DNA of 64,000 bases from Ruminococcus sp. (GCA_021201755.1 JAJQEI010000018.1:24358-88357), one strand, 5' to 3'. Positions 18,325 to 29,540 are shown, counted from the stretch's first letter. Numbers and translations: made by a program. Notes: generated by a model from the sequence alone, not told the origin.

Positions 18325-19788
18325 TCACGCCTGCATCAGCCGCTTTACACCGACTTGTATGCGTTCCAACGTATCCGCCTTGCCCAAGATAGCGCACAAC
18401 TCTACGCCACCACCGGGTGTAAACTGTTTGCCTGAAACTGCCGTTCGCAATGGCCAAAGCATCCATCCGTTTTTTACACCCATTTCGCCGATTTTTACAA
18501 ACAATGCTTCGTGAATGGTTTCTACATTCCAATTTTTCTCCGGAATATTTTCCAGAACCGGCTGCACTGTCTGCAACGCCTCCAATGCTGTTTCCGGTGT
18601 GGTTTTCATTTTTTTGTGACGATACATTTCCAAATCGCATTCTGGCAAAGCGTCAATAAAATCTACCTGAGCTGGAATATCTGAAAATACCTCCGTGCGA
18701 TTTTGCAATACGCTGCATAAAAGCTGTATATCCACATCTTCTCGCTTTACAGTCTTACGAATCCATGGAAATGCTGCTTCAGCAAAATCCGCCGGTGTCA
18801 TCTGATGCACATAAGCCGCATTGATGGCACGCAGCTTCTTATCATCAAAAATCGCCGGTGATTTGGAAATGCCGCTGATGGTAAACGCCTGTTTTAGTTC
18901 ATCCATGCTGTAAATTTCTTGTTCTCCAGTAGGCGCCCAACCTAAGAGTGCAATAAAGTTCATCACCGCCGCTGGCAAATAACCTTTTTCCATCAAATCT
19001 TGGAAAGATGCATCACCATTACGTTTCGATAGCTTGTGCGTCTGATCTTTCATTACCGGTGCACAGTGGACGTACACTGGCACATCCCAACCGAACGCTT
19101 CATAAAGAAGATTATATTTCGGCGTAGAGGACAGATATTCGTTTCCCCGTACCACATGGGTAATCCCCATCAGATGATCGTCTACCACATTGGCAAAATT
19201 ATAAGTGGGCATACCGTCTGTTTTCAATAAAATCTGGTCATCCAATGTCTCATTTTCCACAGTAATATCACCGTAGATTTCATCATGGAATGTAGTTGTA
19301 CTCATAAGCGGCATTTTTTGACGAATGACATAAGGTACGCCTGCATTCAGCTTCTCCTGTATTTCTTCCGGCGACAAGTCCCGACAGTGACGGTCATACA
19401 TCGGTGCAATACGAGATGCCTCTTGAATCTTCCGCACCTCATCCAATCGCTCTTTCGAGCAAAAGCAGCGATAAGCCGCTCCAGATTCTACCAATTGTTC
19501 CGCATAGCCTTTGAACATTCCCATACGCTCTGACTGTACATAAGGTCCTACCGGTCCGCCAACGTCTGGTCCTTCGTCCCAATCTAAGCCCGCAGTTTTC
19601 AAGGTGTCATAAATGACATCAACTGCACCTTCCACATATCGTTCTTGATCCGTATCTTCAATTCGTAAAATAAAATCACCATCCGCCTTTTTTGCAATCA
19701 GATAAGCGTACAATGCCGTACGCAAATTTCCAATATGCATATATCCAGTAGGACTTGGTGCAAATCTTGTTCTAACTCGCTTCTCCAT
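18325..19788 (-). CDS. gltX: Glutamyl-tRNA synthetase
   Basis: Charges tRNA-Glu (487 residues). The class I motifs are [20 protein letters not shown] (HIGH-like) and [11 protein letters not shown] (KMSKS-like). In most Firmicutes this enzyme also charges tRNA-Gln before amidation; whether it does here cannot be seen. I use the ATG at 19788 with GGGAGGA upstream, not the longer frame to 19929, because the family begins at [12 protein letters not shown]. It follows ribF by 16 bases and ends the translation-factor run. Confidence 0.96.
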   Translation of the reverse strand: MEKRVRTRFAPSPTGYMHIGNLRTALYAYLIAKKADGDFILRIEDTDQERYVEGAVDVIYDTLKTAGLDWDEGPDVGGPVGPYVQSERMGMFKGYAEQLVESGAAYRCFCSKERLDEVRKIQEASRIAPMYDRHCRDLSPEEIQEKLNAGVPYVIRQKMPLMSTTTFHDEIYGDITVENETLDDQILLKTDGMPTYNFANVVDDHLMGITHVVRGNEYLSSTPKYNLLYEAFGWDVPVYVHCAPVMKDQTHKLSKRNGDASFQDLMEKGYLPAAVMNFIALLGWAPTGEQEIYSMDELKQAFTISGISKSPAIFDDKKLRAINAAYVHQMTPADFAEAAFPWIRKTVKREDVDIQLLCSVLQNRTEVFSDIPAQVDFIDALPECDLEMYRHKKMKTTPETALEALQTVQPVLENIPEKNWNVETIHEALFVKIGEMGVKNGWMLWPLRTAVSGKQFTPGGGVELCAILGKADTLERIQVGVKRLMQA

Positions 19789-19804
19789 AAAAGCTTCCTC
19801 CCTG

Positions 19805-20710
19805 TTACAATATTTTCTGCGTATCACGATTTCTCTCAAAATACACTCTCGCTTGCTGGGTATCCAAGTGAATCTGTGCATACAAAGCGTCTGCATCGGC
19901 AAAACACCGTTCTTCCCGCAAAAAAGCAAGCAGTTCTACTTTACACGGCTGTGCATAAAGATTGCCGGAAAAATCCAGTAAAAAAGTTTCTGCACCGACT
20001 TTTCCACCATCGCTGACAGTAGGCTTTACGCCAATATCCGTCACCGACGGATATGTTCCCTGCTTTGTGTGTGTCAAAGAGACATAGACCCCATACTTCG
20101 GGATCAACTGACCTGGTGCAAATGCCAAATTGATGGTAGGAACTGCACGGGTGTGTCCAAACGCTGCACCATGTATCACGTTGCCGCAGACAGCATACGA
20201 TTCGCCTAAAAGCTTTGCTGCAAGCGACACATCTCCCTTAAGTAGTGCCTGCCGAATACGTGTAGAAGAAATCACGCTGTCATCATAACAAATCGGTTCG
20301 ATTGCCTCGACTGTAAAGCCAAATATCTCGCCAAATTGGCATAAATCCTGAAAATTCCACGCTGCCCTTGCGCCAAAGCGAAAATCTTTCCCACAAAAAA
20401 CTGTTTTTGCCTGAAATTGTTCCTGTAATACGTGCTGGCAAAATCGCTCACCGTCCAAATCCCGCAAGCGAAAAAAATCGGGACTATACACGGACTGTAT
20501 TCCACACTGTTCCAGCAACTCCAGCTTCTGCGCATCCGGATAAATATAATGCAGCTTTGCACCCTGCTTTACCGGCAACGATGCTGCCGCAAATGTAAAT
20601 GCACAGGCGGACAAACCGTTTTGCATCGCATATGATACAGTACGCTTCAAAATAGCTCGATGTCCCAGGTGAACACCATCAAAAAAGCCCAATGCTACGA
20701 CACTTTTCAT
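19805..20710 (-). CDS. ribF: Bifunctional riboflavin kinase / FAD synthetase
   Basis: Makes FMN and FAD from riboflavin (301 residues). The N-terminal FAD synthetase domain has [16 protein letters not shown] and [15 protein letters not shown]; the C-terminal kinase domain has [11 protein letters not shown] and GVYVSL. No clear ribosome site precedes the ATG at 20710, so the start could be slightly different or depend on translation of truB 67 bases upstream. Linkage truB-ribF is standard in Firmicutes. No FMN riboswitch is present. Confidence 0.94.
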   Translation of the reverse strand: MKSVVALGFFDGVHLGHRAILKRTVSYAMQNGLSACAFTFAAASLPVKQGAKLHYIYPDAQKLELLEQCGIQSVYSPDFFRLRDLDGERFCQHVLQEQFQAKTVFCGKDFRFGARAAWNFQDLCQFGEIFGFTVEAIEPICYDDSVISSTRIRQALLKGDVSLAAKLLGESYAVCGNVIHGAAFGHTRAVPTINLAFAPGQLIPKYGVYVSLTHTKQGTYPSVTDIGVKPTVSDGGKVGAETFLLDFSGNLYAQPCKVELLAFLREERCFADADALYAQIHLDTQQARVYFERNRDTQKIL

Positions 20711-20777
20711 ATGTTGTCGTGTATTTGCTGTTTGCAGTTCGATGAGAAATCCGCCTCCTTATTTCATCATGACACAA

Positions 20778-21689
20778 TCAAAAATTTTTCCGCACTTGAA
20801 AAAGCTCCGTTTCCCGATTGGCAAAGCCAACGCCAAGAAATTCTTCCTGCGATCCATACACACGGTACAGATCCTGATGTGGAAAAGCCTCCGTGAGCTG
20901 TCCAAGCGGCAATTTCACACCATTTCGGTATTGCTGTGCCTGCTGCACCGATAAATGCAGTACCGGATACATCAAAAACAAATGATCCGTGGGAATCAAA
21001 TGTGCCTGAAGCGTCCCCGCTTTGCAAAACGTCTCAACCTGCGCAAAATCATAACAGTCACGAAGTGTAAAGCCACACGCTGCTGTTCGGCACAGCGACG
21101 TCATCACAGCACCACCACCCAAAGCTATACCAATATCCGCAAGTAACGTACGAATATACGTACCTTTTCCACAGGATATGGAAAGCTGTGCCGTCTGTGC
21201 TGCTTCATCGAACGCTTCAAGCTGTATTGCATCTACTCGGACTTGTCTTGCTGGACGTTCCACTTCAATTCCCTGCCGTGCCAAGGTGTAAAGTCGCTTA
21301 CCACCAATCGATATTGCGGAATACATCGGCGGAATCTGTAAAATCTTTCCCAAAAATCGAGGCAAAACAGCTTTTAATGCTTCTTCTGTAACATACATAT
21401 CCGGAAACGCTGCCGTCTGTTTCCCCCAGATATCCTCCGTATCGGTTGTTATACCAAACTGCACTTCCGCACGATACGTCTTATTCTCATCAGGCAGCAT
21501 ATCACACGCCCTCGCTGCACGTCCCACCAGAATTGGCAGTACGCCGGTTGCCATCGGATCCAAAGTTCCGGTGTGTCCTAGCTTTTTCATATGGAGTATC
21601 CCACGCAGCTTACCAATCATGTCAAAAGACGTGAAATTCTGTGGCTTATTCATGCACAAAACACCCTGATACATATTCAGTTCCTGCAT
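20778..21689 (-). CDS. truB: tRNA pseudouridine-55 synthase
   Basis: Isomerises U55 in the T-loop of tRNAs. The protein (303 residues) has GVLCMNKPQNFTSFDMIGKLR, the catalytic Asp in KLGHTGTLDPMATGVLP and the later GKGTYIRTLLADIG motif. The C-terminal part is longer than the minimal domain. The ATG at 21689 overlaps the end of nrnA by 13 bases; ATG at 21674 is an alternative. Confidence 0.95.
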   Translation of the reverse strand: MQELNMYQGVLCMNKPQNFTSFDMIGKLRGILHMKKLGHTGTLDPMATGVLPILVGRAARACDMLPDENKTYRAEVQFGITTDTEDIWGKQTAAFPDMYVTEEALKAVLPRFLGKILQIPPMYSAISIGGKRLYTLARQGIEVERPARQVRVDAIQLEAFDEAAQTAQLSISCGKGTYIRTLLADIGIALGGGAVMTSLCRTAACGFTLRDCYDFAQVETFCKAGTLQAHLIPTDHLFLMYPVLHLSVQQAQQYRNGVKLPLGQLTEAFPHQDLYRVYGSQEEFLGVGFANRETELFQVRKNF

Positions 21690-22654
21690 TGCTGCTCCAT
21701 TCCGTGCTGTACTGCTTCCAACAAAATCCTGCGTACTTCCACCTCTGTACCTTTTAACATACAGCCAGACGCCTTAATATGTCCGCCGCCGCCAAAACTT
21801 TGACAAATTTGGGATACATCCACCCAGTCTGCCGACCGCATTGAAACACGAAACTTTCCCGTTTCTCGTTCTTTCATAATGATACCCACTTCTGCACCCT
21901 CTAATTGCAACGGAAAGCTCGCAATGCCCTCTAGCTCTGCATCTTCAATTTGAAAATGATCTAAAAATTCTCTGGTAATACAAATCAGCACACACTTCCC
22001 GTCTAAATATGTTTCCAGACGATCTGTAAGCTGTTGATCGAGCTTTAGCCGTCCCATACTTTTCACGCCAAACATCTTGCGATTAATCCATGAATAGTCT
22101 ACACCCGGACAGCGTGTCATCAAATCTGCTACTGCCATATGGGTGAGCGCACCTGCATTGTCATACTGAAAACAACCCGTATCTGTGGCAATTCCCGTAT
22201 AAAGACAAGTTGCCATAGAATCCGTCAGTACTACTTCCGGCAAAAACGCCAGCATTTGGCAAACGACCTGACATGCTGCCGCAGCTGTACCGTCTACATA
22301 ACCTGCTGCTGCGAACTCTATATGTGAAGCATGATGATCAATACATAAATCCACATTCTTTCCATAGCATGATTCAATTTCTTTTCCTAAGAGTTTTGGA
22401 TCTGCAACATCAATCGAAAGAATAAATTTCGGAGAAAAATCTTCTGATTCTTCCTTCGGCAGCATGAATGCGTAACGTGCCGGAATCGGATCATTGCAAA
22501 TCACTTTTGCTCGTTTTCCCATTTGATGCAACATTTCTGCTAAAGCATATCCACCACCAATGCAATCGCCGTCAGGACTGCGGTGAATCAACACATAGAC
22601 ATCCTCACTCTGTTCCAAACGTCGTGCCGTTTCTTCTAAAGTCAGCCTTTGCAC
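21677..22654 (-). CDS. nrnA: DHH/DHHA1 phosphoesterase, oligoribonuclease NrnA type
   Basis: Degrades short RNA oligomers and pAp in related bacteria. The DHH domain shows LIHRSPDGDCIGGGYAL, SIDVAD and DLCIDHHASH; the DHHA1 domain ends in FGGGGHIKASGC. At 325 residues it is full length. The start is GTG at 22654 with AAGGAG upstream. It lies between rbfA and truB, its usual place in Firmicutes. Confidence 0.92.
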   Translation of the reverse strand: MQRLTLEETARRLEQSEDVYVLIHRSPDGDCIGGGYALAEMLHQMGKRAKVICNDPIPARYAFMLPKEESEDFSPKFILSIDVADPKLLGKEIESCYGKNVDLCIDHHASHIEFAAAGYVDGTAAAACQVVCQMLAFLPEVVLTDSMATCLYTGIATDTGCFQYDNAGALTHMAVADLMTRCPGVDYSWINRKMFGVKSMGRLKLDQQLTDRLETYLDGKCVLICITREFLDHFQIEDAELEGIASFPLQLEGAEVGIIMKERETGKFRVSMRSADWVDVSQICQSFGGGGHIKASGCMLKGTEVEVRRILLEAVQHGMEQQCRN

Positions 22655-22661
22655 GTTGTTG

Positions 22662-23051
22662 TCACTCCTTTTTCGTATCTGTGTCCGCTATTTCGTCTGT
22701 TTCCGTCTCATCCGGCAAAAGTGCCTTCAATTTCCGATTGATTTCTGCACTATGCGCAATGGAGTCGTCGGCAATAAATCGCAAAATCGGTGATTTCCGA
22801 ATTTTTAAGCGATGCAGCAGTTCTCGCCGAATAAAGCCAGCCGCACTGTCTAAACCCTTGCACGACTCCTTTGCCGCTTGTTTTCCAGAGAGACAGGACA
22901 CATAAATCTTACACTCTGATAAATCTCGAGATAATTCTACTCGCACAATCGTCAGCATAGGGTCAATACGAGGATCTTTCAATTCCCGAAGAATAGCCGT
23001 TAATTCTCGCATCACGTCTTCTTCGGTTCGATTGATTTTATAATTAGGCAA
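22662..23051 (-). CDS. rbfA: Ribosome-binding factor A
   Basis: Helps mature the 30S subunit. The 129-residue protein has the KH-like fold signature: INRTEEDVMRELTAILRELKDPRID, then LTIVRVELSRDLSECKIYVS, and an Asp/Glu-rich tail. The start is TTG at 23051 with AAGGAG seven bases upstream. It follows infB by 20 bases. Confidence 0.94.
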   Translation of the reverse strand: MPNYKINRTEEDVMRELTAILRELKDPRIDPMLTIVRVELSRDLSECKIYVSCLSGKQAAKESCKGLDSAAGFIRRELLHRLKIRKSPILRFIADDSIAHSAEINRKLKALLPDETETDEIADTDTKKE

Positions 23052-23071
23052 TCGTATTCTCCTTCTTTAAC

Positions 23072-25801
23072 TTAGTCCCGATATTCTTCCATCACGAAAG
23101 CTTCGAAAATATCGCCTTCTTTAAAGTCACGGAACTTTTCTAGTGTAATGCCACACTCATAGCTCTCACCGACTTCTTTCACATCGTCTTTGAAACGCTT
23201 CAAGCTGGACATCTTATCTTCTGCTACCACAACACCGTCTCGTATGACACGAATTTCGCACTGTCTCGTCACCTTGCCATTTAATACATAGGCACCGGCT
23301 ACTGCACCAATACTGGAAATCTTGTAAACCTGCCGTACCTCCACACGTCCCATCACAACCTCTCGATATTTCGGTGCAAGCATACCCTTCATTGCCGTTT
23401 CGATTTCTTCGATAGCGTCATAAATCACCCGATAGGTACGAATCTCCACCTTATCTCGTGCGGCTATTTCTTCTGCTGTTTGATCTGGGCGAACGTTAAA
23501 GCCAATAATAATTGCGTTCGATGCACTGGCAAGCATGACATCGCTTTCTTTGATACCACCAACACCGCCATGAATTACCCGAACTCGTACTTCGTCATTG
23601 GTCAATTTTTCCAGCGATTGTGTGACCGCTTCAACAGAACCTTGTACATCTGCCTTGACAATCAAAGACAATTCTTTCATCTCACCCTGTTTAATCTGAC
23701 TAAACAAATTATCCAGAGTCACCTTCTGATACTCGTTGAACTTCGCCTGCTTCGCTTCGTGTTTCCGCTGTTCTACCAACTCTCTCGCCAGACGTTCATC
23801 TTCTACCGCATTGAATACATCGCCAGCTTCTGGCACATCTGCCAGACCTGTAATTTCTACCGATACAGACGGTCCCGCATCGTTAACCACTACACCCTTG
23901 TCGTTGGTCATCACACGAACGTGTCCCACTGCTGTGCCTGCAATAATCACATCTCCGGTATGCAGCGTGCCATTTTGTACAAGCAACGTTGCGATCGGAC
24001 CTCGGCCCTTATCTAGACGTGCTTCAATTACTACGCCCTTTGCACAACGGTTCGAGTTCGCCTTGAGTTCACTGGTTTCTGCCACAAGCAGAATATTTTC
24101 CAACAGTTCATCAATGCCTTCACCGGTCTTTGCCGATACAGGAATGCAGATAATATCGCCACCCCATTCTTCACAAACCATGCCATATTTCGTCAGTTCT
24201 TCCTTAACACGATCCGGGTTTGCACCCTCTTTGTCCATTTTGTTGATGGCAACAATTACAGAAATACCCGCCGCTTTCGCATGGTTAATAGACTCTACTG
24301 TCTGCGGCATAATTCCATCATCTGCTGCGACAACGAGGATTGCAATATCCGTGATATTTGCACCTCTTGCACGCATTGCCGTAAACGCTTCATGCCCTGG
24401 GGTATCCAAAAACGTAATATCTTTCCCCTGATACTTCACTTGGTATGCACCGATATGCTGTGTGATACCGCCGGCTTCTCCCTCAGTAACGTGTGCATGA
24501 CGAATCTTATCTAAAATAGAGGTTTTGCCGTGGTCAACGTGTCCCATTACTACTACAACCGGGCAGCGTTCTTCGGTATCCTTCGATGCATCATCTACAT
24601 CAATCAAGCGTTCCTCAATGGTGACGATGACTTCATGTTCTACCTTTGCACCAAGTTCTTCAGCAACGAGAGATGCCGTATCAAAATCGATTTCCTCATT
24701 AATGGTCGCCATAATACCAAGCATCATCAGCTTCTTAATAACTTCTGTCGCTGTGACTTTCAGTCTTGTTGCCAGTTCACTCACTGTAATTTGATCTGGA
24801 ATCATCACACGCAATTGTTGCTTTCTTGCCCGTTCCAGTTCAAGTCTGCGCAATTTATCCTGTTCCGTTTCTCGCTTGTTGGAATACCGCTGACGAGAAC
24901 GCTGTGCAGACTTTTGGTTAATCTTCTGCTTCTTAGTGGAATATTTGTCGTTATTATACTTTCCGGCTGGTGCGATTTGTTCATACCGCTGATTATACTT
25001 ATCCAAATCTACATATGACCCACGAGTATCGACAGTACGATGTTTTTCGGTAGTAATTTCCGAAGATGCCATCTCCGCTTGCATATGCATTCGCTGTCCA
25101 TGGTCTTGTGCCTTTGCCGCTTGCTTCGGCTGCTTTGCCTTTCGCTCAGGAGCCTGTTTTTTCGGTTTTTCCACCTGGGACTTCGGCGTCTGCGCCTGAA
25201 TTTTATCCGCCGTTGTAGACGGTGGCATTTGCGGTTTTCCACTCTGGGTATTCTGACCATTTCCGTTCAGTTTATTCTGTGCGTTCTGGCTGCTCGAACC
25301 GTTTTGCACACGACGACCATTACGTTCTCCGTTTTTTCGCTCCGAACGATTGCGATCCCGATTTCGATCCTTATCATGGTCACGCTCCTGGGATCGTTCT
25401 CCATTCCGCTGTCTTCTGTTCTCGCTGTTGTCACCATTACACTTTTTCGAACGACGTTTTTCATTTTTGTCCGTACAATTATTATTGTTTCGTTCCGTAT
25501 TTTTTTCGTGACTGTCGTTCTTTTTCTCGTCGGCATTCTGATTTTGAAAGGGGTTCTGGCTTTTCTGCGACTTCTTCTCCGGGCGTTTTTGTTCCGCAGC
25601 GAAATATTTGTCGAAGCTTTCTACTTGTGCCGCCTGCGAATAATACTCCAGTGCCAAATTGATTTCCTCGGTGGTCAGTCCTGTTACACCTTTTTTCTTC
25701 ATACCGTTTGCATCACGCTGCTGAAAAAATCCAATCAACTCCTGTGTCGAAATACGCAAATCTCTTGCCACATCACTCAACTTAATTTTCTTTGTTGTCA
25801 T
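23072..25801 (-). CDS. infB: Translation initiation factor IF-2
   Basis: GTPase that brings initiator tRNA to the ribosome. It has an N-terminal IF2_N segment ([22 protein letters not shown]), a long charged Asn/Arg/Lys/Gln-rich linker (about 80-310), a second IF2_N and the G domain with [21 protein letters not shown] and NKMD. The ATG at 25801 has AAGGAGG upstream, so the frame to 25867 is not used. About 909 residues, with most of the size variation in the linker. The 150 bases upstream hold a ttttgtgg/ccacaaaa hairpin and no gene. Confidence 0.96.
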   Translation of the reverse strand: MTTKKIKLSDVARDLRISTQELIGFFQQRDANGMKKKGVTGLTTEEINLALEYYSQAAQVESFDKYFAAEQKRPEKKSQKSQNPFQNQNADEKKNDSHEKNTERNNNNCTDKNEKRRSKKCNGDNSENRRQRNGERSQERDHDKDRNRDRNRSERKNGERNGRRVQNGSSSQNAQNKLNGNGQNTQSGKPQMPPSTTADKIQAQTPKSQVEKPKKQAPERKAKQPKQAAKAQDHGQRMHMQAEMASSEITTEKHRTVDTRGSYVDLDKYNQRYEQIAPAGKYNNDKYSTKKQKINQKSAQRSRQRYSNKRETEQDKLRRLELERARKQQLRVMIPDQITVSELATRLKVTATEVIKKLMMLGIMATINEEIDFDTASLVAEELGAKVEHEVIVTIEERLIDVDDASKDTEERCPVVVVMGHVDHGKTSILDKIRHAHVTEGEAGGITQHIGAYQVKYQGKDITFLDTPGHEAFTAMRARGANITDIAILVVAADDGIMPQTVESINHAKAAGISVIVAINKMDKEGANPDRVKEELTKYGMVCEEWGGDIICIPVSAKTGEGIDELLENILLVAETSELKANSNRCAKGVVIEARLDKGRGPIATLLVQNGTLHTGDVIIAGTAVGHVRVMTNDKGVVVNDAGPSVSVEITGLADVPEAGDVFNAVEDERLARELVEQRKHEAKQAKFNEYQKVTLDNLFSQIKQGEMKELSLIVKADVQGSVEAVTQSLEKLTNDEVRVRVIHGGVGGIKESDVMLASASNAIIIGFNVRPDQTAEEIAARDKVEIRTYRVIYDAIEEIETAMKGMLAPKYREVVMGRVEVRQVYKISSIGAVAGAYVLNGKVTRQCEIRVIRDGVVVAEDKMSSLKRFKDDVKEVGESYECGITLEKFRDFKEGDIFEAFVMEEYRD

Positions 25802-25955
25802 AGGCGAAAATCCTCCTTTTTGTTTTATCGCAATCTTTTGTGGTGCTGCTTCTTTAAAACGCCACAAAAATCGGATAGAAAATTACCTCTAAACTTATGT
25901 CATATGATAGACAGTCATTTCAAGCCATTATCATACATTACCATAATTATACCGT

Positions 25956-26273
25956 TTATTCTTCTGTCTGTGTCACTAATTCCTGAAATCGCCGAAAAAA
26001 TCCATCGTCACATACTGCAATAACGCCACAAGCACGACCGATAACCCATCCCATTTCTTCTTTTGTAAAAGGAAGCTCTATACAGGGTACACCTTGTCGC
26101 CTACACTGAAAACGTGCTTCTTTTTTACTCTTTGATGCAGTATCCTGACACACCATCACACCGCTGACCTGACCTTGCTGCAAATGTTCTGTTACTGGTG
26201 CAAGTCCAAGCTGCAGTTTTCCAGCCTTACGACAAATTGTCAGAAGGCCTTGCAAGTTCTGTTTGCAGTGCAT
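25956..26273 (-). CDS. L7Ae-family RNA-binding protein (YlxQ-like)
   Basis: A 105-residue protein of the L7Ae/L30e/YlxQ group that binds kink-turn RNA in homologues. It has LLTICRKAGKLQLG and GVMVCQDTASKSKKE, then VIGRACGVIAVCDDGF near the end. It overlaps ylxR by 47 bases in another frame, which is tighter than usual; GAGGAG lies before the ATG. Gene order nusA-ylxR-ylxQ-infB is conserved in Firmicutes. Confidence 0.9.
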   Translation of the reverse strand: MHCKQNLQGLLTICRKAGKLQLGLAPVTEHLQQGQVSGVMVCQDTASKSKKEARFQCRRQGVPCIELPFTKEEMGWVIGRACGVIAVCDDGFFRRFQELVTQTEE

Positions 26274-26526
26274 GACTCATCTCCTCGTACACATTGTCGG
26301 ACACACAACATCCAAAGGATCGTTCAAAACGATGTCCTTTTTTTGCAGCGGCAAAACACGCTTCGTTCTTGCATAAATATGCGCCTCTTCCAGACTTCTT
26401 TCCAGTAAAGTCAAGCAAAATATTACCATCCGCTTCTTTTAATATCCGAATCAAATCTTTCTTCGGCTTCATCATCTGGCAGCCAACGCATAGCCGCATG
26501 GGCACTTTTTTTATTTTTTCTGCCAC
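26227..26526 (-). CDS. rnpM: YlxR family protein (RnpM)
   Basis: A 99-residue protein with MRLCVGCQMMKPKKDLIRI and GRGAYLCKNEACFAAAKKG, the YlxR signature. In Bacillus the homologue binds and modulates RNase P. The start is GTG at 26526 with GGAGGAG upstream, four bases beyond the nusA stop. The C-terminus is extended over the start of the L7Ae gene. Confidence 0.92.
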   Translation of the reverse strand: MAEKIKKVPMRLCVGCQMMKPKKDLIRILKEADGNILLDFTGKKSGRGAYLCKNEACFAAAKKGHRFERSFGCCVSDNVYEEMSHALQTELARPSDNLS

Positions 26527-26530
26527 AATC

Positions 26531-27697
26531 TCACTCCTCCGATTCTGTTACAATCTCCGAAGAAATTGATGTTGCTTCTGTTTTTGACGCAGACGTATCC
26601 TTATCCGTCTGGATTTTCTCTTGCGCTGCTCCCTTGACTTCCGGATGGGGAATTTCAAATTCCGGTCGAATATCAATTTTAAAGCCGGTCAATTTTACGG
26701 CAAGCTTTGCGTTTTGCCCACGATTACCGATTGCTAGGGATAGCTGATTGTTCGGTACAACAACCGTACAGCTGCGATCATCAGCGGTATTGCTTAAAAC
26801 GTCCACATGAATCACTTTCGCCGGTAATAATGCATTGGCAATAAATTCCTCTACTGATTCGCTGTAAGGAACGATGTCGATTTTTTCTCCATTTAATTCT
26901 TTCGATATAGCAAAAATACGACTGTTCTTCACACCGACACAAGCCCCCACTGCCTCTACGTTCGGGTTATTTGACCAAACTGCGACCTTTGACCGTGCAC
27001 CCGCCTCTCTGGAAATCGACTTGATTTCTACAATGCCATCATAAATTTCTGGAATTTCTTTCTCAAACAACCGTGCTACCAGTTCTTTTCTCGCACGAGA
27101 AATCTTGATGATTGGTTTTTTCTGCTTGTTGGCAATCGCTGTAATATAAACCTTGATCATCTGCCCTTCTTTTAAATGCTCCCCGGGAATTTGTTCATTA
27201 GGAAACAGGTACAATTCTGTCGAATTATTATACTGTACAGTTATCGTACCGCCATCTTCCACTCGAACAACCTTTACCGTAATGTTGTCATTTTCCAAAT
27301 CCTCAAATTCGCTGAGAATTCGCTCCCTCGTAATGTCTCGCAAATCGCCCTTGATGGATTGCTTTGCAGACTGTGCAGCAGCTCTGCCGAATTTGCTGAT
27401 GTCCAAGCGTGTTTCAATAATGTCTCCCGGTTCTGTATCCGGCTGAATTTCCCTTGCTTCCGTCAGGTCAATTTCAGTTTCATTCAACGGATAATCCTCC
27501 ACGACTGTTTGCGATAGATACATTTCAAAAATTTTCTGTTCCGGATCAATTTCTATACGAATATTTTCCTCGCTGTTGGGATACATTTTCTTTGCAGCTT
27601 TCAGCATAGCGGATTTTACCTTTTCAATCAGCAAATCCGGTTCTACAGCCACTTCACTTCCCAGCGAGGAAAGTGCATCAAAAAAACTGTTGTCCAT
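26531..27697 (-). CDS. nusA: Transcription termination/antitermination factor NusA
   Basis: Binds RNA polymerase and nascent RNA to control pausing and termination. It has the N-terminal domain, an S1 domain (PGDIIETRLDISKFGRAAAQSAKQ), and KH domains with ARSKVAVWSNNPNVEAVGACVG and LAIGNRGQNAKLAVKLTG. It lacks the C-terminal acidic repeats found in Proteobacteria, as is normal in Firmicutes. AGGAGG precedes the ATG. Confidence 0.95.
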   Translation of the reverse strand: MDNSFFDALSSLGSEVAVEPDLLIEKVKSAMLKAAKKMYPNSEENIRIEIDPEQKIFEMYLSQTVVEDYPLNETEIDLTEAREIQPDTEPGDIIETRLDISKFGRAAAQSAKQSIKGDLRDITRERILSEFEDLENDNITVKVVRVEDGGTITVQYNNSTELYLFPNEQIPGEHLKEGQMIKVYITAIANKQKKPIIKISRARKELVARLFEKEIPEIYDGIVEIKSISREAGARSKVAVWSNNPNVEAVGACVGVKNSRIFAISKELNGEKIDIVPYSESVEEFIANALLPAKVIHVDVLSNTADDRSCTVVVPNNQLSLAIGNRGQNAKLAVKLTGFKIDIRPEFEIPHPEVKGAAQEKIQTDKDTSASKTEATSISSEIVTESEE

Positions 27698-27737
27698 TTA
27701 TATTAACCTCCTAAAATTTTGCATCACAATATTCCAT

Positions 27738-28220
27738 TTAAAAATCTACCTCGACATACCACCGAATATAAGAAAGTTCTTTCAAAGGCAAAGCAACGGT
27801 TCTACCTGATTCCGGCAGTTCCAAGATAATCTGCGTATCGTCAAACGATTGCAGCACACCAACCCACTCCTTTTTATTTTGAATTTTGAGAATCGCTCTC
27901 GCACGAACCGTCTTCCCAATAGACACCTCTAAGTGCCAAGGTTGATTTAGCTCTCGTTCCAAACCGGCGGAACCCACTTCTAATACATATGCCTGAGAAA
28001 TCGGATCTGCCTTGTCAATGACTTCATTAATAGGATGTGTGAGATTTTCGCAATCTTCTATAGTCATTCCCTCAGGACGATCCGCAAAAATACGAAGATA
28101 CCAATAAGCACCCTCTTTTTCAAAACTGACATCCCAAAGAGAATAACCCAAATCCTCTACAATCGGCTGAACCAAATCACGGACTGTACGTTCGGTACTT
28201 CCAAACTTTTTCATTTTCAT
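27738..28220 (-). CDS. rimP: Ribosome maturation factor RimP
   Basis: Needed for late 30S assembly. The 160-residue protein has SLWDVSFEKEGAYWYLRIFAD, IEDCENLTHPINEVID and VGSAGLERELNQPWH, diagnostic of the family. CAGGAGG lies eight bases before the ATG at 28220. It is the first gene of the rimP-nusA-infB operon, behind a leader with an attenuator-like hairpin. Confidence 0.94.
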   Translation of the reverse strand: MKMKKFGSTERTVRDLVQPIVEDLGYSLWDVSFEKEGAYWYLRIFADRPEGMTIEDCENLTHPINEVIDKADPISQAYVLEVGSAGLERELNQPWHLEVSIGKTVRARAILKIQNKKEWVGVLQSFDDTQIILELPESGRTVALPLKELSYIRWYVEVDF

Positions 28221-28270
28221 AAGTAATGTCCTCCTGTAGTGGTCAAAAGCGTAAAATTGCCTTTAGCCTC

Positions 28271-28300
28271 AAAAAAAGACCAGTGTGAATTCCGGCCTTT
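28271..28300 (-). terminator. Attenuator-like hairpin in the rimP leader
   Basis: Minus strand stem aaaggcc/ggtcttt (one G-U pair) is followed by seven T, shortly after the predicted start and about 50 bases before rimP. Its place in the leader suggests premature termination control of the operon. Confidence 0.7.
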
Positions 28301-28317
28301 CATTATTATATAAATAT

Positions 28318-28346
28318 ATTATATCACACCTTAAAAAAAAAATCAA
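28318..28346 (-). promoter_or_regulatory. Sigma-A promoter of the rimP-nusA-infB operon
   Basis: Minus strand -35 TTGATT (28341-28346), 17-base T-rich spacer and -10 TATAAT (28318-28323). Between this and the next promoter at 28523 I see nothing coding. Confidence 0.8.
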
Positions 28347-28522
28347 GGGGTTTTTCAAAAAAAGTTGGAAAAACATACAAACGGTTCTGCAAAAGCCGTA
28401 TATCAGGTGAACATCAAACAGTAACACACATTTTCAGCACAAGCCCAATTGCTTTTTAATAATTTATTCATGATATATATAATACTATGGTAATTATTCA
28501 ATCATTATTTTCAAAAAAATAC

Positions 28523-28551
28523 TTGACACTTAAAATATTTTATGGTATGAT
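28523..28551 (+). promoter_or_regulatory. Sigma-A promoter of the LytTR regulator
   Basis: TTGACA (28523-28528), 17-base spacer, TATGAT (28546-28551); leaves a leader of about 110 bases. Confidence 0.85.
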
Positions 28552-28668
28552 AATTTTAGGCTGCTTTCAAAGAAAAATATGGTTGACAAAGAAAAAGAAA
28601 CCAAATTGCAAAGGGAATTGGGCGTGGATTTTTCAAAATCGTGAAGAGAAATGAAGTGAATATTATAA

Positions 28669-29466
28669 ATGAATATTGCTATATGTAATGACGTGGAAAT
28701 CATTGGAAAAGCATTAGAAAACATTCTCACAGAATTAGATCCCACATTGCAAATTTATCGTTTCACATCACCGAAGCAACTAATCATGACAATATCGGAA
28801 ACACTGCCCATTGATGCCTTATTCATGGACATTTCATTGAAAAATATAACCCACGAAAATGCACCAAATGCGTCGACTCATTCAAAAGAAGCGACAGAAA
28901 AAAACGGAATCGATTATGCAAAAGAATTTTCAAAAGAACACCCAAATACGCTTTTTTTTATCATGAGTGGCTACTTAGAACAATACGTTTCACAAATATT
29001 TCTAAAATACAACGACCTAAAAATCAGCGGCATTTTACCAAAGCCATTCCAATACAACAACGTGAAAGGATTTTTGGAAAAGATTCGCAAAAAGAAATCC
29101 GGCGAGATGCTGGGAAATGAACCGCACTTGATGATCCGAGCAGTTGATCGCTCTACTTTTTGGATAAAAGTGGCAGACATTTGTTATGCATCCATTCAAA
29201 ATCGTACCATTACAATCACTATGACGGATAAAAAAGTTTACATTTGTAACGGAACGCTCAATGCGCTGGAATCCAAGCTGCCAGATTATTTCTTGCGTTG
29301 CTCGCAGGATTATATCATCAATATGTCACGAGTAACTTTGGTGCGAGGAGGTTCTGCATATTTTCAAGAAGTTACAATTCCACTCACTCGTTATCATGGC
29401 AGCTCTGTTTCAGAAAAGCGTGCTATGATTTTGAAATCCATAGGAAGATGTCACCTAGATTCATAG
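28669..29466 (+). CDS. LytTR-family response regulator (orphan)
   Basis: A 265-residue regulator with a receiver domain followed by a LytTR DNA-binding domain. The receiver keeps the phospho-acceptor Asp54 (LFMDISL) and the switch Lys125 (LPKPF), though the N-terminal acidic pair is CND rather than the usual CDD. An insert of about 20 residues (NITHENAPNASTHSKEATEK) follows Asp54. The LytTR part has DICYASIQNRTITITMTDKKVY and FLRCSQDYIINMSRV. No histidine kinase lies nearby. The ribosome site is weak. Stop is TAG. Confidence 0.87.
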   Translation: MNIAICNDVEIIGKALENILTELDPTLQIYRFTSPKQLIMTISETLPIDALFMDISLKNITHENAPNASTHSKEATEKNGIDYAKEFSKEHPNTLFFIMSGYLEQYVSQIFLKYNDLKISGILPKPFQYNNVKGFLEKIRKKKSGEMLGNEPHLMIRAVDRSTFWIKVADICYASIQNRTITITMTDKKVYICNGTLNALESKLPDYFLRCSQDYIINMSRVTLVRGGSAYFQEVTIPLTRYHGSSVSEKRAMILKSIGRCHLDS

Positions 29467-29540
29467 AACAATTCCTTTCTAATGTCAGTATCTCCACCTT
29501 TGCCCCTTGTTTTTCATGCACGAAAAATTGAAATTAGGGG

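Noticed and set aside
25040..26023. A 327-codon plus-strand frame over infB
   Set aside because: It is the antisense of the Arg/Asn-rich IF-2 linker, giving a Leu/Phe/Arg-rich shadow.
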